The notes: generated by a model not told the origin, from the sequence alone. A stretch of 11,014 nucleotides of DNA from an uncultured Sphingomonadaceae bacterium (GCA_937920575.1 CAKZSF010000037.1:1-11014), one strand, 5' to 3'; shown: positions 1 to 6,765, numbered from the stretch's first letter. Numbers and translations: made by a program.

Positions 1-1
1 G

Positions 2-1141
2 CTCGATACATCCCAACGCTTTGCCTACAACGAAGAGCACAACATGTTTCGCGACACCGTGCGCAAGGTGTTCGCCGAACATATGGAGCCTCACCTCGAC
101 AAGCACGAGGAAGAGGGCATTGTCGGGCGCGAGGCGTGGAAGGCGCTGGGCGAGGCGGGCATGCTGTGCCCCACGATCAAGGAAGAGAATGGCGGGCTGG
201 GGCTCGATTTTGGCTATTGCGCCATCGTTGGCGAGGAGATGAGCTACATGGGCTCTGCCGCTGGCTTCACGCTGCAGAACGACATCACCGCTAACTATTT
301 CGAACGGCTCGGCAGCGAAGAACAGCTTAAGAAATATCTGCCCGGCATGATCACCGGCGACGTCATCACCGCGATTGCGATGACCGAGCCGGGCGCTGGC
401 AGCGACTTGCAGGGCATCCGCACCACGGCGGTGAAGGACGGCAATGACTTCATCATTAGCGGATCGAAGACCTACATCACCAATGGCCAGCACGCCGATT
501 GCGTGATCGTGGTGGCCAAGACCGACCCGAACCAGGGCGCGAAGGGCACTTCGCTGATCCTCGTTGATGATGGCACGCCGGGTTTTGAGAAGGGCCGCAA
601 CCTCGACAAGATCGGGCAGCATTCGGCGGACACGTCAGAGCTGTTCTTCAGCGATGTGCGCGTGCCGCAATCGAACCTACTGGGCGGCGAGGGGCGCGGC
701 TTTATTCACCTGATGGAAGAGCTGCCGCAAGAACGCCTCGGCATTGCGGTCGCCGCGCAAGCGGGCGCACAGCGCGCCTTTGATGAAGCGGTGAAGTTCA
801 CGAAAGAGCGCAAGGCCTTTGGCCAGACCGTGTTCGAATTCCAGAACACCAAATTCACGCTGGCCGATTTGAAGGCGGAGCTGCAAGTCGGTTGGGCGCA
901 TATCGATTGGGCGCTGCTCAAACATATGCGCGGAGAGTTGACCACCGACGAAGCCAGCGCGGCCAAGCTGTGGCACACAGAGATGCAATGGAAAGCATGC
1001 GACGTGGCGCTGCAACTGCACGGCGGCGCGGGTTATATGAACGAATACGCGATCGCGCGCCTGTGGCGCGACGCCCGCGTAACGCGCATCTTCGGCGGAA
1101 CCAGCGAGATTATGAAAGAAGTGATCTCGCGCGGGATTTAG
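2..1141 (+). CDS. Acyl-CoA dehydrogenase, long-chain (LCAD) type, 5'-truncated by window edge
   Basis: This is an FAD-dependent acyl-CoA dehydrogenase, which catalyses the first alpha,beta-dehydrogenation of beta-oxidation in the cytoplasm. The frame is open from base 2, and the residues before the Met at base 44 already read like family sequence (LDTSQRFAYNEEH), so the true start lies left of the window. Numbered from the Met at 44, the first family signature (AMTEPGAGSD) is at 112-121 and the second (QLHGGAGYMNEYAIARLWRD) at 324-343. ELPQERL (226-232) matches the long-chain/isovaleryl subgroup, where the catalytic base is a Glu at this site (Glu230 here). The C-terminal site that carries Glu in medium-chain enzymes is Gly (FGGTSEI), which fits the same subgroup. 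Actual chain length or branched-chain preference cannot be read from sequence. No electron-transfer partner is visible. It converges with the regulator gene downstream. Confidence 0.93.
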   Translation, partial: LDTSQRFAYNEEHNMFRDTVRKVFAEHMEPHLDKHEEEGIVGREAWKALGEAGMLCPTIKEENGGLGLDFGYCAIVGEEMSYMGSAAGFTLQNDITANYFERLGSEEQLKKYLPGMITGDVITAIAMTEPGAGSDLQGIRTTAVKDGNDFIISGSKTYITNGQHADCVIVVAKTDPNQGAKGTSLILVDDGTPGFEKGRNLDKIGQHSADTSELFFSDVRVPQSNLLGGEGRGFIHLMEELPQERLGIAVAAQAGAQRAFDEAVKFTKERKAFGQTVFEFQNTKFTLADLKAELQVGWAHIDWALLKHMRGELTTDEASAAKLWHTEMQWKACDVALQLHGGAGYMNEYAIARLWRDARVTRIFGGTSEIMKEVISRGI

Positions 1142-1257
1142 CTGATAGCGTCTGCAAGGGCGGTAACAGTTCGAGGATGTCAGAAGAAAAGCGGACCATC
1201 GGCTAACGACCCGATTCCGGACATAAGCCTCTCAAGCCACCTCAGCCTTCTGGCGTC

Positions 1258-1785
1258 TCACTTCAATCGGCGTTTTATTCGGCTGAGTGCTTGGGGGGTG
1301 ATGCCGATATAAGACGCAAGATCAGCCTGACTAACGCGGTCAGCAATGTCGGGCATGGTTTCAATCAGCAAAGCAAAGCGATCTTCTGCCGACAGGCTGA
1401 GCAATTGGTATTCGCGTTGTTCCTTGCGTTTGCCATAGGTACCCAAAAAACCGACCAGCGCATTGGCTAGCCCAATGTCACTTTGTGCGACGTCGGCTAG
1501 AACCTTGTAAGGCAAAGCAATGGCCGTGGTCGGCTCGCTGGCGACCAGACTAAAGGTGCATGGGTCACCATCTACCAGCGCAACCATGCTTCCGATTATC
1601 GATCCTTCTGGAAGGAAGGATTTAATATGCTCCTTGCCATCAGAGCGGATGTAGTAGGCTTTCAAAAGACCCGATTTCACGAAGTAGACTTTCGAATCGC
1701 TATCGCCCTGCATGAAGGCATGATCGCCGGATTCTAGCACAATTTTGCGCCCGTTTTTTACCATAAGCTCTTGAAATAACGACAA
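1258..1785 (-). CDS. Crp/Fnr-family transcriptional regulator (TTG start)
   Basis: 175 aa. Residues about 15-100 form a cyclic-nucleotide-binding-type beta-roll (for example LESGDHAFMQGDSDSKVYFVKSG, written here as positions 17-39). A dimerisation helix follows at about 104-130, and a C-terminal helix-turn-helix lies at about 151-172 (VSQADLASYIGITPQALSRI). The protein is short for Crp/Fnr members and ends directly after the recognition helix, without a winged extension. There is no N-terminal Cys cluster, so an oxygen-sensing FNR-type iron-sulfur centre is unlikely; the ligand is unknown. The start is TTG at 1785-1783: a TAA lies 5 codons upstream in frame, no ATG or GTG lies between, and GAGG sits 5 nt before the TTG. 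The first ATG (codon 8) has a poorer ribosome-binding site. It is divergent from the SDR gene and may control it and itself. GC is visibly lower than in the flanking acyl-CoA dehydrogenase. Confidence 0.88.
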   Translation of the reverse strand: MSLFQELMVKNGRKIVLESGDHAFMQGDSDSKVYFVKSGLLKAYYIRSDGKEHIKSFLPEGSIIGSMVALVDGDPCTFSLVASEPTTAIALPYKVLADVAQSDIGLANALVGFLGTYGKRKEQREYQLLSLSAEDRFALLIETMPDIADRVSQADLASYIGITPQALSRIKRRLK

Positions 1786-1790
1786 ATGAA

Positions 1791-1794
1791 CCTC
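1791..1794 (-). promoter_or_regulatory. Ribosome-binding site that sets the TTG start of the Crp/Fnr gene
   Basis: On the minus strand GAGG precedes TTG by 5 nt, which favours TTG over the ATG seven codons further in. The GAGG lies inside a 10-bp inverted repeat (1789-1798, AACC/GGTT arms). Anything binding that repeat would also cover the start of the message. Confidence 0.55.
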
Positions 1795-1836
1795 GGTTAA
1801 TTACGACGGCGCGCGAAGCAGCAATACCTTAGCGCC

Positions 1837-2574
1837 ATGAAACTTGGAAACAAAAACATCGTATTGACTGGCGGCAGTTCTGGTGTCGGTCTTGATTTGC
1901 TTCGCACGCTTAGCTCAACCAATCGCATCATCAATTTGTCTCGCCGTGCGCCGCCTCGGGACGCTTTGCCGCCGTCAGCGAATATCCAGCATATTGAGAC
2001 AGACTTGGCGGATGAGGCCAGCGTGCGCACCGCGATTGCTCAGATCACAAAGGAAAAACCAAACGGGATCGACGTGTTGATCAATTGCGCCGCAGTCCAG
2101 TGTCTGCCGCGCTTCACCGATCCAGACTTTGACCCTGCCAGCATTGCGGCAGAGATCGCTATTAATCTGACAAGTCCAGCGCAGATCATTCACGCTCTTC
2201 TACCCAGCCTTCGGAAGAGCAAGCAAAGCGTCATTCTCAACATAAATTCCGGGCTTGGTCTGGTGCCCAAGGCGGAATCGGCGATTTACTGCGCAACCAA
2301 AGCAGGCCTCGATAATCTATCCCGAGGATTGCGAGCACAATTGGCGGGAACAGGTGTGCATGTCAGCCAAGCGTTCCTGCCGCTGGTCGGCACGCCCATG
2401 ACCACAGGGCGCGGGAGCGGCAAGCTGTCTTCAACCGAAGCCGCCCGCCAAATCATCTCTGGGATTGAGCGCGGCAAAGCAGACATCGACATTGGAAAAG
2501 TGCCGCTACTGCGCCTGATCAATCGCATTTCCCCATCGATTGCCAACCGTATCATGCAAAAAGGTGACTCATGA
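1837..2574 (+). CDS. Short-chain dehydrogenase/reductase (DltE-like SDR)
   Basis: 245 aa NAD(P)-dependent oxidoreductase with a classical SDR Rossmann fold. The cofactor glycine motif TGGSSGVG is at 11-18, an acidic residue at the end of a strand (DLAD) at about 56-59, and NCAA at 83-86. The tetrad is Asn110, Ser138, Tyr151 and Lys155 (YCATK). All catalytic residues are present, so it should be active; the substrate is unknown. A basic patch after the second strand (LSRRAPPR, 34-41) mildly suggests NADP(H), which is an inference. The start is firm: the upstream frame closes with TAA at 1798-1800 and no other start codon lies between. No good Shine-Dalgarno is visible, so the message may have a very short leader. 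Its stop overlaps the start of the TVP38-type gene (ATGA), indicating co-translation. The 51-bp gap to the divergent regulator must hold the promoters of both. Confidence 0.9.
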   Translation: MKLGNKNIVLTGGSSGVGLDLLRTLSSTNRIINLSRRAPPRDALPPSANIQHIETDLADEASVRTAIAQITKEKPNGIDVLINCAAVQCLPRFTDPDFDPASIAAEIAINLTSPAQIIHALLPSLRKSKQSVILNINSGLGLVPKAESAIYCATKAGLDNLSRGLRAQLAGTGVHVSQAFLPLVGTPMTTGRGSGKLSSTEAARQIISGIERGKADIDIGKVPLLRLINRISPSIANRIMQKGDS

Positions 2575-3239
2575 AAACGCTGCTTAAGGTCATGCTGACG
2601 ATCGCTGCAATCTTTGCCTCGACATTCATTCTGGGCAGAGCGCTGGGCATTTTGACAGAGGATAATGTGCGTGAGTGGTTGGAGCTGGCGAGCACTTTGT
2701 CAGCGCTAACTGTTGCTTCGGTGGTGATCGGATTGCTTGCCATCGATTTATTCGTCGCCGTCCCCACGCTGACGATTGTTATCGTGGGCAGCTATTTCCT
2801 CGGGTTTGAATGGGGCTTTGCTGCGGCAATGCTTGGATCTGCACTGGCTGCATTTGGTGGCTATGCGATTTGCAATCGCTGGGGTGAGGACGCGCTGAGC
2901 AGAGTGATCCGCGACGAAGCACAGCGCATTGAAATGCGCGATGCTTTTAACGCTCATGGCCCGGGCATGATCATGCTCGCGCGCGCTGCACCCATCTTAC
3001 CTGAAGTGACTGCCTGCATGGCCGGAATCACTAAGATGCGGCTGGGCCGCTTTGCAATGTTCTGGCTGGTCGGAACGCTGCCTTACATGGGAATTGCCGC
3101 TTACGCCGGTTCAGTCAGCACATTGGATGATCCGCGCCCTGCAATTTTCGCTGCGTTAGGTCTTTATGCCGTCATGTGGGCGGGATGGTTCGTCTACCGC
3201 AAATGGTGGATGAAAGGCGGAACGAAGATGCTTGTTTGA
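2571..3239 (+). CDS. TVP38/TMEM64 (DedA-like, VTT domain) integral membrane protein
   Basis: 222 aa polytopic inner-membrane protein. Hydrophobic stretches are at about 4-22, 45-73, 76-100, 160-181 and 188-208. The VTT/SNARE-associated core is marked by the conserved segment RAAPILPEVTACMAGI (138-153) followed by the basic MRLGRFAMFW. In related DedA proteins this region forms re-entrant hairpins implicated in lipid or ion movement across the membrane; a lipid flip-flop role for this member is an inference from the family. The start overlaps the SDR stop by 4 bases (ATGA), so the two are translationally coupled and probably serve one pathway. The C-terminus ends with a short basic tail (RKWWMKGGTK). 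A gap of 175 bp precedes the next gene. Confidence 0.87.
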   Translation: MKTLLKVMLTIAAIFASTFILGRALGILTEDNVREWLELASTLSALTVASVVIGLLAIDLFVAVPTLTIVIVGSYFLGFEWGFAAAMLGSALAAFGGYAICNRWGEDALSRVIRDEAQRIEMRDAFNAHGPGMIMLARAAPILPEVTACMAGITKMRLGRFAMFWLVGTLPYMGIAAYAGSVSTLDDPRPAIFAALGLYAVMWAGWFVYRKWWMKGGTKMLV

Positions 3240-3414
3240 AGATGAACAATTTCCGCTTTCACCTCCAAGCTCATACATTCGCCATTGACCCATCCTCCTT
3301 CATGATCCCGTAGGACACGCTGGGGGATTGCGGCCTGTAAGCCTGAAGAGGTCAACCACGGCCCCTGCGCATCGACTGGTGGCGTCCGCTGTAAGGAAAC
3401 CCTATAAAGGCTTT

Positions 3415-4239
3415 ATGATTGTTCGTAGCCTCATCGGTTTGGGAGCGGCTTTTCTTGCTCCGCTCGCGCAGGCAGATCAGTCATCGCACGCGGTTCCCCA
3501 AGCACCCTCAGTCCAAGAGCAAGCGCCGGCTCCGACAATCTATGATGTTGAGATCGTGGCGCGTTTTCCGCACGATGAAAGTGCATTCACGCAGGGGCTT
3601 CTTTGGCATGACGGCGCTCTGTTTGAGAGCACGGGACAATTCGGCGCATCAACGGTCCGCAAGGTCGATCTGGCTACGGGTGAAGTCACCAAGCGCCGCG
3701 CGATACCCTCTGATCAATTCGGAGAGGGGTTGGCCCTATGGAATGATGATCTTGTCAGTCTGACGTGGAAGAACGGGGTGATCCATCGGTGGCGGGCGAG
3801 TGACTTGGCACCAATACGGAGCGACGCAGGCTATCCTTTTCAGGGGTGGGGGCTGACTCGTTTCGAGGACACTTTGGCGGCCTCTGATGGCAGCGACACG
3901 CTGCGTTTTCTCGACCCGCAGGATTACAGCGTCCAGCGGACAGTGTCCGTCACGATCAATGGCCGCCCTCTGGCACGGTTGAACGAGCTTGAACTGGTCG
4001 ATGGCTTGATCTTCGCCAATGTCTGGAAGACGGATTTCATTGTGGGGATCGATCCACAGACCGGGCATGTGAAGACAGTGATCAACCTCAGAAACCTAGA
4101 AGGTCCGGCTTTGCACACGCATGATGCGGTGTTGAATGGCATTGCCTGGGACGCTGAGGACAGGCGCCTGTTTGTCACGGGCAAGCTCTGGCCCTGGCTT
4201 TACGAAGTAAAGCTGATTGAGCGCATTTCTAGCCAATAG
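3415..4239 (+). CDS. Glutaminyl-peptide cyclotransferase (plant/bacterial-type QC), secreted
   Basis: 274 aa from the chosen ATG. It converts N-terminal Gln of peptides to pyroglutamate, releasing ammonia. Residues 1-20 form a Sec signal peptide (hydrophobic IGLGAAFLAPLAQA, cleavage likely after AQA20), so the enzyme is periplasmic. The mature part is the five-bladed propeller QC family with motifs in order: FTQGL (58-62), FESTG (70-74), FGEG (102-105, conserved Glu104), LTW (117-119), GWGLT (144-148), SDGS (157-160), LNELE (189-193), ANVW (201-204), NGIAWD (241-246) and TGKLWP (255-260). The frame opens to a TTG at 3328, but that would place 29 non-family residues before the signal peptide. 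The ATG at 3415 has AAAGG 4 nt upstream. The usual Glu before GWG is Gln143. It converges with ribB. Confidence 0.9.
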   Translation: MIVRSLIGLGAAFLAPLAQADQSSHAVPQAPSVQEQAPAPTIYDVEIVARFPHDESAFTQGLLWHDGALFESTGQFGASTVRKVDLATGEVTKRRAIPSDQFGEGLALWNDDLVSLTWKNGVIHRWRASDLAPIRSDAGYPFQGWGLTRFEDTLAASDGSDTLRFLDPQDYSVQRTVSVTINGRPLARLNELELVDGLIFANVWKTDFIVGIDPQTGHVKTVINLRNLEGPALHTHDAVLNGIAWDAEDRRLFVTGKLWPWLYEVKLIERISSQ

Positions 4240-4292
4240 GCGGCGCCTCAGCTTCGCTTGTGCGTGCAGAGTGCCACTGAATTGCGTTTGAC

Positions 4293-5576
4293 CTATTCCG
4301 GTATTGGATGGTGATCGACAATATTCAGCCCGTACCCTTCAATCGCGACAACATTGGGCTGTGAGTTCGACAGCAGGATCATATCCTCCACATCCAGATC
4401 GGCGAGGATCTGCGAGCCGATGCCGACATTGCGGACCTCGTCATCGGCGCTGTAGCTGCCGGTGGCCTGTCGTCCGGTGATGATCACGATAATGCCGGAG
4501 CCATGCTCGCCAATTGCCTGCATGGAACGTTGCAGCGTGCGTTTGCGCTCGCCCTTTTGCCCCAGCACATCGTCAAAGATGGAGATCGGATGCACGCGCG
4601 TTAGCGTTGGTTCGCCGGGTACCACTTTGCCCTTTTGCAACACGTAGTGCTCGCGATCATCCACGGTGTTGCGATAGATCGCCATCTGCCACGCGCCGCC
4701 ATAGTCGCTTTCGAAGGAGCGCTCGTCGAGGCGTTCGACCAGATGATCGTGGCGCATGCGGTACTCGATCAGATCGCGGATCGTGCCGATCTTCAGATCA
4801 TGCCGCCGGGCAAAGCTTATCAGATCATCGAGCCGCGCCATCGAGCCATCATCGTTCATGATCTCGCAAATCACGCCCGAAGGATTGAGGCCCGCCAGTC
4901 GCGAGATGTCGACCGCCGCTTCTGTGTGGCCCGCGCGTACCAGCACGCCGCCATCGCGTGCGGTCAGTGGGAAGACATGGCCGGGCGTCACGATGTCGTC
5001 GGGCCCCTTCGTGGCGTCAATCGCGACAGAGACGGTGCGTGCGCGGTCGGCTGCGGAAATGCCGGTGGTGACGCCTTCCTTCGCTTCGATTGAAATGGTG
5101 AAAGCCGTCTGCATGCTTTCCTTGTTGTTCCGGCTCATCGGCTCAAGGCCCAGCTTGTCGACCCGCGCGCGGTCAAGCGAGAGGCAGATCAGCCCCCGGC
5201 CATAGGTCGCCATGAAATTGATCGCAGCGGGCGTCGCCATTTGCGCCGGGATGATCAGATCGCCTTCATTCTCGCGATCCTCATCATCGACCAGAATATA
5301 CATCCGGCCATTGCGCGCCTCGTCGATGATCTCCTCGATTCCGACGATTACGGGCGCGTCGTCGCTGTCCGTCAGGAACCGCTCGATTTTCGCCAGCGTG
5401 TCGGCGGTCGGGTTCCAGCCATCCTCCGTGCAATCGCGCAATGTGTTGGCGTGCAGGCCAGCGGCGCGCGCAAGGGCCGAGCGCGACATCGTGCCCTCTC
5501 CCACCAGCTTGCGGACTTTGGTGATGGTGTCGACGCCGGTTTTGGCAAGGGTCGAATCGTCTTGAAGTGTACTCAT
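4293..5576 (-). CDS. ribB: 3,4-dihydroxy-2-butanone-4-phosphate synthase, RibBX type with N-terminal HTH
   Basis: 427 aa in three parts. (1) Residues about 17-69 form an XRE-like helix-turn-helix ([20 protein letters not shown], then [15 protein letters not shown]), unusual for this enzyme. (2) Residues about 78-277 are DHBP synthase, which turns ribulose 5-phosphate into 3,4-dihydroxy-2-butanone 4-phosphate plus formate for riboflavin. The acidic metal loop [10 protein letters not shown] (97-106, with Arg101, Glu102 and Glu104), His200 (GHVFPL) and HTEA (217-220) are intact. (3) Residues about 295-427 resemble GTP cyclohydrolase II ([19 protein letters not shown]). However, the three zinc cysteines and surrounding catalytic segment are replaced by [15 protein letters not shown], so this half should lack GTP hydrolysis, as in the RibBX variants known from proteobacteria. 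A separate RibA is therefore expected elsewhere. The ATG start lies 69 bp after cdd. No FMN riboswitch is seen; instead there is an array of inverted repeats. Confidence 0.93.
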   Translation of the reverse strand: MSTLQDDSTLAKTGVDTITKVRKLVGEGTMSRSALARAAGLHANTLRDCTEDGWNPTADTLAKIERFLTDSDDAPVIVGIEEIIDEARNGRMYILVDDEDRENEGDLIIPAQMATPAAINFMATYGRGLICLSLDRARVDKLGLEPMSRNNKESMQTAFTISIEAKEGVTTGISAADRARTVSVAIDATKGPDDIVTPGHVFPLTARDGGVLVRAGHTEAAVDISRLAGLNPSGVICEIMNDDGSMARLDDLISFARRHDLKIGTIRDLIEYRMRHDHLVERLDERSFESDYGGAWQMAIYRNTVDDREHYVLQKGKVVPGEPTLTRVHPISIFDDVLGQKGERKRTLQRSMQAIGEHGSGIIVIITGRQATGSYSADDEVRNVGIGSQILADLDVEDMILLSNSQPNVVAIEGYGLNIVDHHPIPE

Positions 5577-5598
5577 GGCCCAGCATGTCGCACAGCGA

Positions 5599-5611
5599 TG
5601 TGAGTATCACA
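5599..5611. promoter_or_regulatory. Inverted repeat TGTGA-N3-TCACA upstream of ribB
   Basis: Perfect 5-bp arms separated by GTA, 23 bp upstream of the ribB ATG on the minus strand. It is a candidate operator in the short cdd-ribB gap. The spacing (3) is wrong for a Crp site (6). The identity of a binding protein is unknown. Confidence 0.45.
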
Positions 5612-5620
5612 AGCAAATGA

Positions 5621-5636
5621 TCACATTAAAATGTGA
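5621..5636. promoter_or_regulatory. 16-bp palindrome TCACATT-AA-AATGTGA upstream of ribB
   Basis: Seven-base arms match perfectly around a central AA. It lies between the cdd stop and ribB start and shares the ATGTGA/TCACAT core with neighbouring repeats. It is AT-rich and no T-tract follows the stem closely, so an operator is more likely than a terminator. Confidence 0.5.
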
Positions 5637-5645
5637 ATTTCTCGT

Positions 5646-6056
5646 CTATTCGAGCGATTCCGGGCCGAATGCTGCGGGCAAAAGGGCGGACAATGTGACA
5701 TCTTGTGTCACATCGACACCCACGCAGTGGATCACCGGATCGGTTCCGCCCAGGCCTGCGAGTTCATACAGCACTTGCCGGCACCGCCCGCACGGCGTGA
5801 TCATTTCTTCGCCGGAGCCAACCACCGCGACAGCAGTCAACCCGCCGCGTTTGCCATCCGCCATAGCCTTGGCCACCGCGACTGTTTCGGCGCACAAAGT
5901 CATGCCATAGCTGGCGTTCTCGACATTGCAGCCGGTTACGACCGAGCCATCCGCGAATTGCAACGCCGCGCCCACTTGGAAGTTCGAGTAGGGCGCATAG
6001 GCCTGATCCTGCGCCCCGCGCGCAGCCGCGATCAGCGTGTCTTTGGGGTCACTCAT
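5646..6056 (-). CDS. cdd: Cytidine deaminase
   Basis: 136 aa, the usual size of the homotetrameric zinc enzymes that deaminate cytidine and deoxycytidine to uridine and deoxyuridine in pyrimidine salvage. Zinc-site motifs are complete: LCAE (54-57, Cys55 ligand and Glu57 proton shuttle) and PCGRC (88-92, Cys89 and Cys92). Substrate-binding segments are YSNFQVGAAL (23-32) and GCNVENASY (42-50). The frame is open upstream to 6179, but that extension lies inside the preceding gene and is not family-like. The ATG at 6056-6054 overlaps the stop of the GH25-like gene by 4 bases (ATGA), which fixes the start and implies translational coupling. In most bacterial members an Arg follows CAE; here it is Thr58, a mild departure. 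The 3' end carries an inverted repeat of the type found upstream of ribB. Confidence 0.95.
   Translation of the reverse strand: MSDPKDTLIAAARGAQDQAYAPYSNFQVGAALQFADGSVVTGCNVENASYGMTLCAETVAVAKAMADGKRGGLTAVAVVGSGEEMITPCGRCRQVLYELAGLGGTDPVIHCVGVDVTQDVTLSALLPAAFGPESLE
5693..5713. repeat. Inverted repeat ATGTGACA-N5-TGTCACAT within the 3' end of cdd
   Basis: Perfect 8-bp arms with a 5-nt loop (TCTTG). On the minus strand it encodes DVTQDV of Cdd, so part of the symmetry could come from the repeated Asp-Val-Thr codons. Its core hexamer is the same as in the two repeats in the cdd-ribB gap, so it may be an upstream operator half of that array. Confidence 0.4.
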
Positions 6057-6754
6057 GGTTGCAGCACCAGCCATCGCACAGGCTCCTCGCTCGCGACATT
6101 GCGCAAATATGTGTTCGCCGTCCAGATTGCCCATGGGCGTTTGCCATAATCGGGTCGAAAGCGATCCCGGCTCAGCCACAGCTTGCGCCCGATCCTTGCG
6201 GACAGGCCGTACTCGTCCTCGAACTGGCGAGAGATTTTCAGGATCGCGGGCTTGCCGACATGCGTCTCAATCTGGTTGAGAAATGTCATCAGCTCGCTTT
6301 CCAGCATCGCCGCGCTAACGCGCGTATCGCAGCTGTCGGCTGTGCGCTCCAACGCAATCGCAGGTGGCAGCAAATGCCCGTCGCGCGGCACCACAGTGAC
6401 GAAGTTGGCCGATTGTTTTTCCGCGGCGAAGCACGGGTCAAAACTGTGCACTGCGCCCACTTGCAACTCGGCACTCACCGCATCGGCGAGGTTCCTTGCA
6501 AACGCGGTATCGCGCACATCTTTGCCGTCGCTCGCTTCCAAATAGACAAGATCCGCGCCGGTCGCTTTCAACGCCCTGAAATCGACCACGCCGTCGCTTG
6601 CGCCGATCAACGCGCCTTGTGCAGGGAATTCGCTGTCGTCTGGGGTCCAGCCGGTCATGTGCCACCAGCTCCAACCTGCGCCGACGAGCGCGAGCAACAG
6701 AAGTAGGCCGAGCGTGTATTTCAGACCCTTGCGAGGGTTATGTTTGCGTCCCAT
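6053..6754 (-). CDS. Membrane-anchored GH25-family (lysozyme-like) protein with degraded active site
   Basis: 233 aa. A basic N-terminus (MGRKHNPRKG) is followed by one membrane segment at about 12-30, so the rest should face the periplasm. The fold signature of GH25 muramidases is recognisable: DFRALKATGADLVYLEASDG (58-77), AFARNLADA, VGAVHSFDPC (99-108), NFVTVVPRDG (117-126), LPPAIALE (129-136) and LNQIETHVGKPAIL. In active GH25 enzymes the first strand has an Asp (GIDVS-like), strand four an Asp-x-Glu pair, and the C-terminal strand a further Asp. Here the first reads GAS, the pair reads Ala134-Leu-Glu136, and the C-terminus (RWLVLQP) has no matching acid. Only Glu136 remains, so it may bind rather than cut glycan. 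AGAGGG lies 5 nt before the ATG and overlaps the UPF0262 stop. Confidence 0.75.
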   Translation of the reverse strand: MGRKHNPRKGLKYTLGLLLLLALVGAGWSWWHMTGWTPDDSEFPAQGALIGASDGVVDFRALKATGADLVYLEASDGKDVRDTAFARNLADAVSAELQVGAVHSFDPCFAAEKQSANFVTVVPRDGHLLPPAIALERTADSCDTRVSAAMLESELMTFLNQIETHVGKPAILKISRQFEDEYGLSARIGRKLWLSRDRFRPDYGKRPWAIWTANTYLRNVASEEPVRWLVLQP

Positions 6755-6759
6755 TGTTG

Positions 6760-6765
6760 CCCTCT
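6760..6765 (-). promoter_or_regulatory. Ribosome-binding site of the GH25-like gene, overlapping the UPF0262 stop
   Basis: AGAGGG on the minus strand, 5 nt before the ATG at 6754. It shares bases with the TAG stop of the UPF0262 gene (6766-6764), so ribosomes ending on the first gene sit on the start site of the second. Confidence 0.6.

Noticed and set aside
677..1021. Minus-strand frame within the acyl-CoA dehydrogenase gene
   Set aside because: Antisense shadow of a conserved enzyme core.
1198..1215. Hairpin ATCGG-N8-CCGAT between the acyl-CoA dehydrogenase and regulator genes as a bidirectional terminator
   Set aside because: The stem is only 5 bp, the loop is long and no T-tract follows on either strand.
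3285..3313. Promoter for the glutaminyl cyclotransferase from TTGACC at 3285
   Set aside because: No acceptable -10 at 16-18 bp spacing; TATAAA at 3403 is too close to the ATG unless the message is leaderless and lacks a matching -35.
3328..3414. TTG start at 3328 for the glutaminyl cyclotransferase
   Set aside because: It would place 29 residues of non-family sequence before a well-formed signal peptide; the ATG at 3415 explains the signal peptide and has a nearby AAAGG.
4635..5205. Overlapping plus-strand frames opposite ribB
   Set aside because: They mirror the conserved DHBP synthase coding sequence and have no ribosome-binding site or motif support.
5577..5645. FMN riboswitch upstream of ribB
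   Set aside because: The gap is only 69 bp and AT-rich with small palindromes; the multi-helix RFN element would need about twice that and its conserved segments are absent.
5694..5712. Crp-binding site (TGTGA-N6-TCACA)
   Set aside because: The half-sites match but the gap is 9 nt, not 6; nearby pairs have a gap of 3 or the everted orientation. Kept only as part of the inverted-repeat array.
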